This document shows, one piece after another, positions 1 through 8,400 of a DNA stretch of 16,822 nt. The stretch covers positions 1-16,822 of the forward strand of contig CAMHIH010000008.1 of NCBI GenBank assembly GCA_946185175.1, given 5' to 3'. The notes under the pieces were generated by a model. That model did no database searches. It was not told where the DNA came from and saw only the letters and a program-made list of their open reading frames with translations. The translations under genes were made by a program, and so were the position numbers. Numbering within the stretch: the stretch's first letter is position 1; each line of letters begins with the position of its first letter. This stretch comes from an uncultured Candidatus Saccharibacteria bacterium. Lineage in GTDB: Bacteria; Patescibacteriota; Saccharimonadia; Saccharimonadales; Saccharimonadaceae.

Positions 1-137
1 TGGATGATGGCAGCGAAAAAATAGATATTTATGACAAATCAACAATTAATCGACTATCAAAAGTTTTACGCTATCGTGTGCGTTATGATGACGTGGATGA
101 AACTAGTCCTTACGTAGAGCCAGGTACTGATTTGTAA
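1..137 (+). CDS. 3' end of an unidentified gene (partial)
   Basis: A reading frame is open from the left edge (first full codon at 3) and ends in TAA at 135-137. The visible 44 residues are hydrophilic and end in a charged tail rich in Asp, Arg and Tyr (RVRYDDVDE, then EPGTDL). I do not recognise a family from this fragment. It converges on the znuB gene with a single base between the two stop codons, so the two genes probably end their transcripts into each other. No terminator is visible between them. Confidence 0.55.
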   Translation, partial: DDGSEKIDIYDKSTINRLSKVLRYRVRYDDVDETSPYVEPGTDL

Positions 138-138
138 T

Positions 139-951
139 TTATTTTAATTTGCTGGTTAGCCAGCAGATTATGTAGGCGACTAGATTGACGATGACAACGC
201 TAGCGCCAGTTGGCGTGCTGAATAAATATGACGCAATTAAGCCAACGCTAAAACAAATAACGGAAATGACTGCGGACGAAATAATGACTTGGCGGAAGTT
301 TTTGAAGAGATGCATACTGGTGAGACATGGAAAGATAATTAGGCTGGATATTAATAATGATCCAAGTAACTTCATACCAATTACGACAACAATGGAGCAA
401 ATAATCGCGAGAATGGCCTGATAGTAATTAACTTTGAGACCGATGGATTTGGCGAAAGTCTCGTCGATGGTAATGGCAAAAATTCGGTGATAAAAGAAAA
501 TGAAGAACAGAATAACAATGCAGCCAAGAATTGAGCTAATGACGAGGTCGCTAGTTGTGACCGATAGGATACTGCCAAATAAGTAGGCGTTTATGTCGAC
601 ATTTACGCCTTTGATGATTGAAATCGCCATCACGCCAATAGCAAGTGCGGAAGCGGAGACTAATGCAATGGCGGAGTCGCCGTGAATTTTGCTATTTTGA
701 TTAAGCCGTAGGATAAAGAAGGAAACAATAATTGCGACGGGAATGGCAAAATATAATGGCGTGAGATTTAGAACGGTTGCAATGGCGAAAGCGCCAAAGG
801 CAACATGAGATAAGCCATCGCCAATCATTGAATTACGGCGCAGGACGAGCACGACGCCGAGTAGAGCGGCGCAAATTGAAATGACGATGCCAACAATGAA
901 GGCTCGTACAATAAAATCATAACTAAACATTTCGACGATAGAGCTAAGCAT
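139..951 (-). CDS. znuB: Zinc ABC transporter permease (ZnuB/ABC-3 family)
   Basis: A 270-aa integral membrane protein, the membrane channel of a zinc (or manganese) uptake ABC transporter. About seven to eight hydrophobic helices are visible. The family signature near the N-terminus, RRNSMIGDGLSHVAFG (about residues 38-53), is clear, and length is normal for ABC-3 permeases. The frame is open further upstream to 1017, but I chose ATG 951 because a GGAGG ribosome site lies 7 nt before it and because protein homology begins there. The start overlaps the end of znuC by 8 nt (944-951), consistent with translational coupling. It is the last gene of the zur-znuA-znuC-znuB operon. Zinc rather than manganese specificity is inferred from the linked Zur-like regulator, so the symbol is probable and not proven. 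Confidence 0.9.
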   Translation of the reverse strand: MLSSIVEMFSYDFIVRAFIVGIVISICAALLGVVLVLRRNSMIGDGLSHVAFGAFAIATVLNLTPLYFAIPVAIIVSFFILRLNQNSKIHGDSAIALVSASALAIGVMAISIIKGVNVDINAYLFGSILSVTTSDLVISSILGCIVILFFIFFYHRIFAITIDETFAKSIGLKVNYYQAILAIICSIVVVIGMKLLGSLLISSLIIFPCLTSMHLFKNFRQVIISSAVISVICFSVGLIASYLFSTPTGASVVIVNLVAYIICWLTSKLK

Positions 952-1636
952 GGTGCGCCTCCGCGTGAATGGTTTTGACGTATTCGCTGGTTGGGCCAAA
1001 GAAATACTTTTTGCCACTAAGCGCTAGAATTTTATCGCCAATTAGGTTTTTATGATCGAGGTCATGAGTAACCATTAGGATTGCAATATGTTGTTCGCGA
1101 TTGAGTTTTTTAGCAAGACAATAAAGTTCTTGTTTGGATTTGTAGTCCAGACTATTGCTAGGTTCATCGAGGATTAATAACTTAGTGGTAGCGCAGAGCG
1201 AACGGGCGAGCAGAACTTTTTGGCGTTGGCCGCCCGATAAGGTATTAAAGGTTTCGCGAGCTAAATTTTCGATGTGCAGTAATTTAAGATTCTCGAGTGC
1301 TTGTTGCTTTTGCTGTTTGGAATAGAACGGACTGTGGCCGGTCTGATTTAAAAAACCAGACAATACGATTTCGAGTACCGATGCGGGGAAATTATGATCG
1401 ATCTTATGCTCCTGTGGCATGTAGCCGATATTGGTGGCTTCGAGTTGATGAAAAATAACTTTGCCAGACTTTGGCTTGATTAGACCAAGCAGTCCTTTGG
1501 CGAGGGTTGATTTACCAGAGCCGTTTGCGCCGACAATGCAGATGAAATCTCCATCATTTACTTTAAAGCTAAGATTATTAATGACGGTCTGGTCGTCGTA
1601 GCCGAGAGTGAGATGTTGGGTTTCAAGTAATGTCAT
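944..1636 (-). CDS. znuC: Zinc ABC transporter ATP-binding protein
   Basis: A 230-aa ABC ATPase that powers the ZnuB permease. Visible motifs in order: Walker A GANGSGKST (residues 36-44), Q-loop Gln75, ABC signature LSGGQ (133-137), Walker B LLILDE (153-158), D-loop SLD and H-loop His191. All catalytic residues are intact and length is normal for the ZnuC/MntB group. The start ATG (1634-1636) lies one base after the znuA stop; no strong ribosome site is visible, so translational coupling to znuA is likely. The stop is TAG, overlapping the znuB start. Confidence 0.93.
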   Translation of the reverse strand: MTLLETQHLTLGYDDQTVINNLSFKVNDGDFICIVGANGSGKSTLAKGLLGLIKPKSGKVIFHQLEATNIGYMPQEHKIDHNFPASVLEIVLSGFLNQTGHSPFYSKQQKQQALENLKLLHIENLARETFNTLSGGQRQKVLLARSLCATTKLLILDEPSNSLDYKSKQELYCLAKKLNREQHIAILMVTHDLDHKNLIGDKILALSGKKYFFGPTSEYVKTIHAEAHHA

Positions 1637-1637
1637 G

Positions 1638-2591
1638 TTAGTTTAAAGCTCGTTTAAGGTTTGTAAGATTTTGGTACATGATTTGTAAGTAAGTTTTGCC
1701 GGAATCGAAGTCTGATTTACTGATGTTATGGAGCGAATGGAATTCTAGAATTTCGGTGCCGGTTTCGGCAGCAATCGTGCGAGCAATTGCTTGGTTGGAA
1801 AGTTCAATAGTAAAAATATATTTGATGTTTTCGGATTTAATTTTGTTAATCAAAAAGGCTAATGTTGCGGTGGATGCTTCGGTTTGATCGGAGCAACCTG
1901 GGAAGGCGGCGTAATATTGGAGGTTGTATTCTTTAACGAAGTAACGCAATGGAAAACGGTCGCCGAAGATTAATGTATGGTGAGTGGTATCGGAGAGCGT
2001 GGCGCGAATGTCGGAATCAAGTTGGGCGAGTTGCTTGATATAATTCGTGGTGGCAGCTTGATAAAAGTTGGCGTTTTGTGGGTCGGCATTGACTAGGGCG
2101 TCGCGAATCGACTCGACGATTTTAATAGCGTTAAGCGGACTAGTCCAAACGTGTTCGTCGTATTCGATTTCATCTTCGTTTTCGTGCTCAGACTCCATGC
2201 CTCCGACAAGTTCTTCTTTCACTAAATCGACGGCGTCCATCATGCGGACGATTTTAGTGCGATTCGTGTCGAGATTGGCAATGATTTTTTCTACCCATGC
2301 TTCTGACTCGCCGCCAACATAGATAAAAACATCACTGTCTTGGATATTAATGATATCTTGCGGGCTTGGTTCGAAGGAATGAATTTCCGAACCGGGATAA
2401 ATAAGCATAGCAATGTCGGCATTGTCGCCTGCGATAGTGCGAGCAAAATCGTAACCCGGGAAAATTGTAGAGACAATTTTGAGCTGGTCGGTTTGCGTTT
2501 GTGGTTTGGCGAGCAAAAATATGACGATACAAACGGCGCCAAATAATAAAGCCGCCAAGGAAGTTTTGACGATAGTTTTATCGTGCAGCAT
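1638..2591 (-). CDS. znuA: Zinc ABC transporter substrate-binding protein (ZnuA-like)
   Basis: A 317-aa extracytoplasmic metal-binding protein that captures zinc for ZnuBC. It starts with an uncleaved-looking or atypical signal segment (hydrophobic residues about 10-28). Cys21 does not sit in a convincing lipobox, so membrane anchoring by that helix is possible. Candidate metal ligands are His71 (EIHSFEPSP) and His147 (DEHVWTSP). The third ligand position carries Asp211 in GDRFP instead of the usual His; from memory this variant occurs in a Clostridia-type branch of the family, together with the AAFPGCS and HNISKSDF blocks also seen here. The loop at 126-146 is highly acidic with only one His, where many ZnuA proteins are His-rich. 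ATG 2591 was chosen over upstream starts because AGGAG lies 7-8 nt before it. It overlaps the end of zur by 14 nt. Confidence 0.9.
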   Translation of the reverse strand: MLHDKTIVKTSLAALLFGAVCIVIFLLAKPQTQTDQLKIVSTIFPGYDFARTIAGDNADIAMLIYPGSEIHSFEPSPQDIINIQDSDVFIYVGGESEAWVEKIIANLDTNRTKIVRMMDAVDLVKEELVGGMESEHENEDEIEYDEHVWTSPLNAIKIVESIRDALVNADPQNANFYQAATTNYIKQLAQLDSDIRATLSDTTHHTLIFGDRFPLRYFVKEYNLQYYAAFPGCSDQTEASTATLAFLINKIKSENIKYIFTIELSNQAIARTIAAETGTEILEFHSLHNISKSDFDSGKTYLQIMYQNLTNLKRALN

Positions 2592-2997
2592 TTTCTTTCT
2601 CCTTGATTGTTTGACAATCGGCGCAAAGACCATTAACGAGTACGCGTTCGGCCTGCACGGCGAAGCCATGTGTTTGCTGGACGTGTGCAGCGAATTTTTG
2701 CATGTGCTCGCAATCTACATGAAAGATGCGGTCGCAGCTAATGCAATGCAAATCAAAATGACTATCATGGTCGCAAGGTTCAGAGTACCAATAACTGATA
2801 GCCGTACTGTTATCATGATAAACGCGGCGTAAAAAGTGTTGAGCTTCAAGCTCATCGATATGGCGATAAATTGTAGCGGTACCAAAATTGTGGCCAGATT
2901 GGTTGAGCTTGGCGATTAATTCTTTGGCGGTAAAATCTGTCTTGAAAGATTTGATGACTGTATTAATGGCTGATTTTGCAGTAGTGGTGTATTTCAT
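2578..2997 (-). CDS. zur: Fur-family zinc uptake regulator (Zur-like)
   Basis: A 139-aa Fur-family repressor. The N-terminal winged helix includes the recognition helix block TATIYRHIDELE (about 40-51). The C-terminal dimerisation/metal domain keeps both structural zinc pairs, Cys85/Cys88 (CISC) and Cys125/Cys128 (CADC), plus a His-rich sensor region (H77, H80, H84, H93, H98). It leads the zinc transporter operon and has a 7-1-7 Fur-type operator just upstream, so it probably represses itself and znuACB when zinc is plentiful. Assignment to Zur rather than Fur or PerR is inferred from the neighbours. No good ribosome site is seen before ATG 2997, since the operator occupies that space. Confidence 0.88.
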   Translation of the reverse strand: MKYTTTAKSAINTVIKSFKTDFTAKELIAKLNQSGHNFGTATIYRHIDELEAQHFLRRVYHDNSTAISYWYSEPCDHDSHFDLHCISCDRIFHVDCEHMQKFAAHVQQTHGFAVQAERVLVNGLCADCQTIKEKENAAR

Positions 2998-3006
2998 AGC
3001 TAAAAT

Positions 3007-3021
3007 TGAAAATGATTCTCA
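3007..3021. promoter_or_regulatory. Fur-family 7-1-7 operator upstream of zur
   Basis: On the minus strand the site reads TGAGAATCATTTTCA. It matches 13 of 15 positions of the Fur/PerR/Zur-type 7-1-7 consensus TGATAATNATTATCA. It lies 9 nt upstream of the zur start codon and just downstream of the -10 element, at the expected transcription start, where a bound repressor would block initiation. Autoregulation of the operon is inferred. Confidence 0.8.
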
Positions 3022-3026
3022 TTTTT

Positions 3027-3054
3027 ATTTTACGCGATTCGGTTAGATTTGCAA
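3027..3054 (-). promoter_or_regulatory. Promoter of the zur-znuACB operon
   Basis: On the minus strand a -35-like TTGCAA (3049-3054, 4/6) and a -10 TAAAAT (3027-3032, 5/6) are separated by 16 nt. The predicted start falls inside the Fur-type operator at 3007-3021. Confidence 0.6.
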
Positions 3055-3059
3055 GCAAA

Positions 3060-3087
3060 TTTACAGAAATAATAAATATGGTAAAAT
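3060..3087 (+). promoter_or_regulatory. Promoter of the membrane protein-glycosyltransferase pair
   Basis: A -35 TTTACA (3060-3065, 5/6) and a -10 TAAAAT (3082-3087, 5/6) are 16 nt apart, with an extended -10 TG at 3079-3080. It is divergent from the zur promoter, with no overlap of the core elements, so the Fur-family site need not control this side. Confidence 0.6.
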
Positions 3088-3097
3088 ATAGGGCAGT

Positions 3098-3460
3098 ATG
3101 AAGCAATTAGCGGAAGATTTTGGCGCGATTTTTAAACGTGATCGCAGTTTCATTGTCTGGATGGTGGTCAACTTTGGTCTAGGACTTTGGCTCTTCTTGG
3201 AGTCACTTTTTAGATTAGACCCAACTAGTCGACTTTATTGGAGGTACTCAGGCGTAGTCAATAGTTATGACGACGGCGCATGGTGGTATATGTTGAGTTT
3301 TTCGATTATTGCGATAGTACTTGGTGCGGGACATATATTAATAAGTGCACGTTTGCATAGCAAGCGTGGCAAGGATGTTGCGCGACTATTCTTGGGCGTG
3401 AGCTGTGTCATTATTGTCGTGGCCCTACATGCCTTGTTGAGTTTAGTCGGAAGAGGATAG
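3098..3460 (+). CDS. Small membrane protein of unknown function
   Basis: A 120-aa protein with three predicted membrane helices (about residues 18-38, 65-86 and 95-116). The first loop is Tyr/Trp-rich (LYWRYSG, then DDGAWWYM). A Lys/Arg-rich patch (SARLHSKRGK) precedes the third helix. I do not recognise a named family. It starts ATG at 3098 with AGGG 5 nt upstream, and its TAG stop is one base before the glycosyltransferase start, so the two are co-transcribed. It may be a partner of that enzyme in the membrane; this is inference from context only. Confidence 0.75.
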   Translation: MKQLAEDFGAIFKRDRSFIVWMVVNFGLGLWLFLESLFRLDPTSRLYWRYSGVVNSYDDGAWWYMLSFSIIAIVLGAGHILISARLHSKRGKDVARLFLGVSCVIIVVALHALLSLVGRG

Positions 3461-3461
3461 A

Positions 3462-5084
3462 ATGTCTAAAGTCATTGAACTTCCAGTTGGAAAGCGCACG
3501 GCGCGGTATCGTTTTTTTGAAATCTTTCCGGCGCTAGTGAGCTTGGGAATTATAGCGTTATTGTTCGGCTTTTCGGCGATTTCGCCAATTGCTGGTTCGA
3601 TTTTCTTGTTGATTATAGTGGTTGGCAGCGTCGTGAAGGCGATTGGCACGATGTTCCGAACGGTGCAGGGTTACAAAATGGTAAACGCAAGTTGCGCGAT
3701 TAATTGGCGCAAGCGGATGGTAGATTTGGAAAATCCGCAGGAAAGTTATGAGCGTTTGGCGCATACGAAAAGTAAGGCCTATGATCATCAGCAACATTTA
3801 AAGAACTTATTAAACATGGCGGCATCGGAAGATGGTAATTTTCCAAATCCGCAGGACATTTATCACGCAATTATTATTACGATGTACAATGAAACGCTTG
3901 ATGTATTGGAGCCAACGGTCGAGAGTGTGTTAGCATCGACATTTCCGAAAGAGAAAATGATTGTGACGATTGCCTACGAAGAGCGGGGTGGCGAAGCTGG
4001 TGAAAAAGTCGCGAAAGCTTTACAGAAAAAGTATGGTAAGAAATTTGGATATTTCTTGTTGTCGAAGCATCCGGATGGTTTGCCCAATGAAGTGATTGGT
4101 AAAGGCGGCAATATTACTTGGGCTGGTAAGAACTTGCAGAAATTTGTGGACGAAAAAGGCATTAAATATAGCGACGTGATTGTGACGACACTCGATAGCG
4201 ATAACCGGCCGCATAAAGTTTATTTTGACCAAGTGGCCTACGAGTATATTGTGCACGAAGAACGCTTACGGATGGCCTTCCAGCCAGTGTCGTTGTTTAC
4301 AAATAATATTTGGGATGCGCCGGCCGTGACGCGCGTGGTGGCTTGCACGAACTCGTTCTGGAATTTGGTCTGTACGATGCGTCCGCTGGATTTGCGTAAC
4401 TTCGCTTCACATTCGCAGCCACTTGAGGCTTTAGTTGGAATGAATTTTTGGAGCGTGCGTACGATTGTGGAGGACGGCCATCAATATTGGCGCAGTTTGT
4501 TCTATTTCGATGGCGATTATGAAGTTTATCCGATTCGCGCACCAATCGGCCAGGATGCGGTCTTGAATGACACGTTATTGAAAACTTTGAAAGCGCAGTG
4601 GATTCAGTTGCGACGTTGGGATTATGGCGCAAGCGATGTTGCTTACGTGGCGGACTATATGTTCTCGAAGAAGAATAAGATGCACTGGGATGATTTGTTG
4701 CCGAAATTCATTCGCCTATTGGACGGTCATGTAACGTTGGCGGCGACTGCGCCGATCGTATTGTTCGGTGGTTGGGTGCCGTTGATATTTAATATTGAAT
4801 CACTCGATTTGTTGGCGCATCATTTGCCGTCGGTGGTGAGTTATATCCAGACTTTCGCGATGCTATTGATGTTAATTTCGATTGTTTTGTCGATAAAACT
4901 ATTGCCGCCAAAACCAGCGCGTTACAAAAAGACGAAACATGTATTAATGGTTTTGCAGTGGATTATTTCGCCAGTGATTGCGATCGTGTATACGTCGTTC
5001 TGCGCGTTGTATTCGCAAATTCGTTTGATGCTCGGACTTTACATGGAGAAGTTCGACGTCACGGAAAAAGTTGTTAAGAAATAG
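3462..5084 (+). CDS. Membrane family 2 glycosyltransferase (processive-type)
   Basis: A 540-aa inner-membrane glycosyltransferase. Two N-terminal helices (about 18-60) are followed by a cytoplasmic GT2 domain, then three to four helices (about 425-520). Catalytic motifs are visible: the nucleotide-sugar-binding DSD of TLDSDNRP (D245, D247), the base Asp in VEDGHQ (D338), and QLRRW (Q382-W386). This is the QxxRW motif of synthases that extrude polysaccharide. The role is therefore probably transfer of sugar from UDP-sugar to a growing cell-surface polysaccharide or lipid carrier; the sugar cannot be read from the sequence. A ribosome site AGAGGA lies before ATG 3462. Only the small membrane protein upstream is in the same operon, and a strong inverted repeat follows. 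Confidence 0.88.
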   Translation: MSKVIELPVGKRTARYRFFEIFPALVSLGIIALLFGFSAISPIAGSIFLLIIVVGSVVKAIGTMFRTVQGYKMVNASCAINWRKRMVDLENPQESYERLAHTKSKAYDHQQHLKNLLNMAASEDGNFPNPQDIYHAIIITMYNETLDVLEPTVESVLASTFPKEKMIVTIAYEERGGEAGEKVAKALQKKYGKKFGYFLLSKHPDGLPNEVIGKGGNITWAGKNLQKFVDEKGIKYSDVIVTTLDSDNRPHKVYFDQVAYEYIVHEERLRMAFQPVSLFTNNIWDAPAVTRVVACTNSFWNLVCTMRPLDLRNFASHSQPLEALVGMNFWSVRTIVEDGHQYWRSLFYFDGDYEVYPIRAPIGQDAVLNDTLLKTLKAQWIQLRRWDYGASDVAYVADYMFSKKNKMHWDDLLPKFIRLLDGHVTLAATAPIVLFGGWVPLIFNIESLDLLAHHLPSVVSYIQTFAMLLMLISIVLSIKLLPPKPARYKKTKHVLMVLQWIISPVIAIVYTSFCALYSQIRLMLGLYMEKFDVTEKVVKK

Positions 5085-5086
5085 TA

Positions 5087-5152
5087 CTAAAAACACCCAT
5101 GCAATTTCACGAAACAAATACCGTTTCTTAGAAATCGTATGGGTGTTTTTAG
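5087..5152. terminator. Large inverted repeat, probable bidirectional terminator
   Basis: A perfect 14-bp inverted repeat (CTAAAAACACCCAT at 5087-5100 and its complement at 5139-5152) begins 2 nt after the glycosyltransferase stop. The right arm ends in five T residues and the left arm gives a T-run on the other strand, so it can end transcription in both directions. The 38-nt loop is unusually long and contains a smaller GAAAC/GTTTC stem (5111-5127). Confidence 0.7.
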
Positions 5153-5196
5153 TGCCTAAATACAACTTTTTCAGTAACGTAGTTGCTTAATAATAT

Positions 5197-5257
5197 GTTG
5201 TAAAAAATACAACAGTAGTTTTGGGGGCTATTTTGTGATTGTTGTAAAAAATACAAC
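5197..5257. repeat. Pair of identical 17-bp palindromes, candidate operator
   Basis: GTTGTAAAAAATACAAC occurs at 5197-5213 and again, identical, at 5241-5257. Each has 6-bp arms (GTTGTA/TACAAC) around an A5 centre. Start-to-start distance is 44 bp, close to four helical turns, so two dimers would sit on the same DNA face. A looser related inverted repeat (CAACT/AGTTG, 5163-5185, with TACAAC at 5161-5166) lies just upstream. The pair sits 84-144 bp before the best promoter of the pilus locus, a position suiting an activator or a looping repressor. The regulator is not identified in this window. The rest of 5153-5423 holds only the promoter and leader listed next. Confidence 0.65.
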
Positions 5258-5340
5258 GATTTTGATAGCTTTTGATGCGGAACAAGATTTTTAAGCGTTA
5301 ACGGTGTAGAATAAATCAATACGCCTATGCTTGCATAATC

Positions 5341-5369
5341 TTGACTAGCAGGGTATTTTAAGGTCAAAT
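5341..5369 (+). promoter_or_regulatory. Candidate promoter of the pilus/adhesin locus
   Basis: A -35 TTGACT (5341-5346, 5/6) and a -10-like TCAAAT (5364-5369, 4/6) have a 17-nt spacer. This would give a leader of about 48 nt. A weaker alternative is TTGCAT (5331-5336) with TATTTT (5354-5359). Another -10-like TAGAAT lies at 5307-5312. Which is used cannot be decided by reading. Confidence 0.45.
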
Positions 5370-5393
5370 GCCTCATTCTATGGAGTGTGAGGC
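5370..5393 (+). other. Leader hairpin before the giant adhesin
   Basis: GCCTCA (5370-5375) and TGAGGC (5388-5393) form a 6-bp stem with a 12-nt loop. It would stand at or near the 5' end of the transcript, about 30 nt before the start codon. No T-run follows, so it is not a terminator; transcript stabilisation or translational control are possible roles. Confidence 0.4.
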
Positions 5394-5423
5394 GAAAAGA
5401 GTTATAAAAGGGAGTAAAAAGAA

Positions 5424-8400
5424 GTGAGTCTTTCAAAAAGGTTTCGCAATCTTGCCGCAGCATTCTTGATGGCGCTGAGTACGGTTGCGCCAATGGGTGG
5501 AGCTTTGGTTCGTTCGGCTTATGCTGAAGGGTCCGATAATATAAAACCAATTTCGGGTAAGACTGTAGTGCCGAATGGTGACGGCACGTATACGATTACG
5601 CTTAGCGTAAAAGGTACAGCTAAAACCGAAACTGAGAGTACGAAGGCTAATGTTGTTGTAGTGTTCGATTCTTCAGGAAGTATGGACTATGATACGACCG
5701 TTGATAAGTACGAAGAGCGCACTTATGGTAGGTACGGTTATGTTAATGGTAGTTACGTTCAGCTTTATTATATAAGCAACAATGGTAATTACCGTGCTGT
5801 AGGAAATAATGACTCCCACTCAACCGTGTATTATGTTGATGAATCGAGTGATACTGGCTATACGCAATATGAAGGTATTCGATATAGGCAAAATGGCCAG
5901 CAAAAACGATTGGACGTGGCAAAAAATGCAGTAAACGGTTTGGCAGATAAGTTGTTGGAATACAATTCAACTTCTGGTGTATCTGATATGGTGCAGATGG
6001 CGTTTATCGACTTTGCATCGACCGTTAAAGAAGATACGACTCATATAACTTCTCTTCAAAATGCTCCTACTACTTCTATTGATACCTTTAAGTCTTGGGT
6101 AAATGCAACTGACTCTGACGGTGGTACTAACTGGGAGGCAGCGCTTAGCGCGGCAAATAATGTTAACTTTGGAGATAACGATCCGACTTATATTATATTC
6201 GTTTCGGATGGTAATCCTACTTTCCGCGTTACGTCCCATGGTAATAACAACGATGAGTATGACTGTACTAATATGTGGGGACAACATTATCATTGCGATG
6301 TCCCTGAAGGGGCTCATGGCAATGGCTTTAATGACAGTTTGGGGTATAATTTAGCGGACGCTCAAGCAGTAGCTGCAACCATTACTTCTAATACAAACAA
6401 CACTCTTTATGCCGTAGGTGTGTTTGGTGATGCCAACAATATGAGGAATCTTGATTCGAAGGCGATTTATAAAGATGCGGCCGATCAGGCTGCGCTTAAT
6501 GCTGCTTTTGATGATATTGTAGATTCTATTACGAATAGCCTTAGTCTTGAAGGAGTAAAGTTTACGGATGGTATAACCGATATGACTTCGGTTGCCGCAA
6601 TAAATGGAGTTGCGACTAATTTTACCTATACTTTGAATGGTAATAATTGGGCCGATGCTCCTGCTGCTACTTTTACTGATAGTGATGACGGACAAAAACA
6701 AGTAGTTTGGAATGTTGGTGAATTGTCTGATGGCGATGAAGCCACTGTGTCATTTGTGGTGTGGCCAAGCCAGGAAGCTTATGACTTAGTTGCTGATTTG
6801 AATAATGGCGATAAAGAGTGGTCTGATGAATATGCCTCGGAAGTTGTTAAAGATGGCGATAACTATTCATTGAAGACTAATACGGAATGGCCAAAACTAG
6901 AGTATACAGTAGTTCAAAGAATTACGGATAAAGATGGGAATGTAACCGAAAATAAGACGCCTGGTTCCGACGAGATTCATACGATTGGTTCGGCTTCGCT
7001 TGATAATGAAGAGCTTATTGTTTCGAAGCAATGGAAAGATGAACTCGACAAGACTCAGGCAGAGAAAATTAAGAGCATTAAATTTAATCTTTATCGTGAT
7101 AATAAAAATAGCGTCTATAAAGAATATACGCTTACGGCGGCAAACGATTGGAAAGGTGATGAAGTAGCGGTAGCGCCGGGTGTAATGATTAGCGCAAGTA
7201 GCGAACGCGCAAAGCAGTTAATCGCTGGCGGGATTGGTACCGTTAATGGTGATTGGTTAATTTTGGAAAGCGGTCACGATTATTGGTTTGAAGAAGTCAA
7301 GGATTCTTCTTCTGATTTTGCAGAGTATCTAGAACATTTTGATTTAACCAAATATCAATACCATCCGATGATGGTTAATGGCGTTTTGCGGAATGTGATT
7401 TTCGCCGACGACGGCTCAATCGAGTCTATTGAGGACTTCGATGCGGACAAGGGTTTGTACGCTGAAAATACTATTAAAGGTGGTATTAATATTGAAAAGA
7501 AACTCGATGGTGTAGATGTTGGCCAAAAGTTTGAGATGACTGTTTATCTTGTCGATGCGGAAGGCAAAGCTTTGCCTGAGCATGAGGCTAATACAGAATC
7601 TGAAAGTGCTTATTCGTATGACTACAAAGTTTACTACAATAACGAAAAGAGCATTAAGGAACACTGTGCTAGTGCCGAGCCGTGCGATACTGGCCATAAG
7701 TTTGGTACTGGAAACAACTTTACCGAGTCAATCCGTCCAGGTGATGTAATTCGCGTTGTGAACGTGATGACTGGAGCATATTTCCGCGTAGTAGAGAATG
7801 AAGAATTGTTGCCAATTGGCTACAAACATGTTGATACTACTTACCAGATTGGCGCAAAAGAAAACCCATCTGATGCAGAACCAACATATAGTGCATATAA
7901 AGATACCGACACGGCTACGATTGGTGGCGAAAAATACTACGCCGTAAAGGGTAATTACGCTTCACGCGCAATAGTGGAGAATAAATATACCTCAGCTGAT
8001 TTGAATATCAAGAAAATTATTAACCTTGTTCATGGCGACAAAGACATCACAAATAAGAAGTTCAACTTTGAAGTTACTTTGAAGAATGGTGAAAAAGCAC
8101 TAGAAGGTGATTTCGCCTATACGATTGTTAGCGCAAAAGGCGAAACTGTATCGAATGGTACAATTTCTGCCGACAACAATGTGATTGAGCTTGGTGACGG
8201 CGAAACCGCTACAATTAAAGATTTGCCGGTTGGCGCAAGCTATGAAGTCAAAGAAGTTGAGGCCAATAAGAATGGCTTTACGACTTCTGTCAGTGGCAGC
8301 CAAAAAGGCGAACTAACTGAGAATGGCGCAAACCTGGTTTATACAAACAGCTATAGTGCCGCACCGGTCAGCACCGAAGTCACGATTAAGAAAGATTTCA

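Noticed and set aside
185..578. Plus and minus open frames overlapping znuB
   Set aside because: They lie within the conserved permease gene in other frames and have no recognisable product.
5153..5423. Riboswitch or non-coding RNA gene upstream of the adhesin
   Set aside because: Only a short leader hairpin and operator-like palindromes are visible; no known riboswitch core was recognised.
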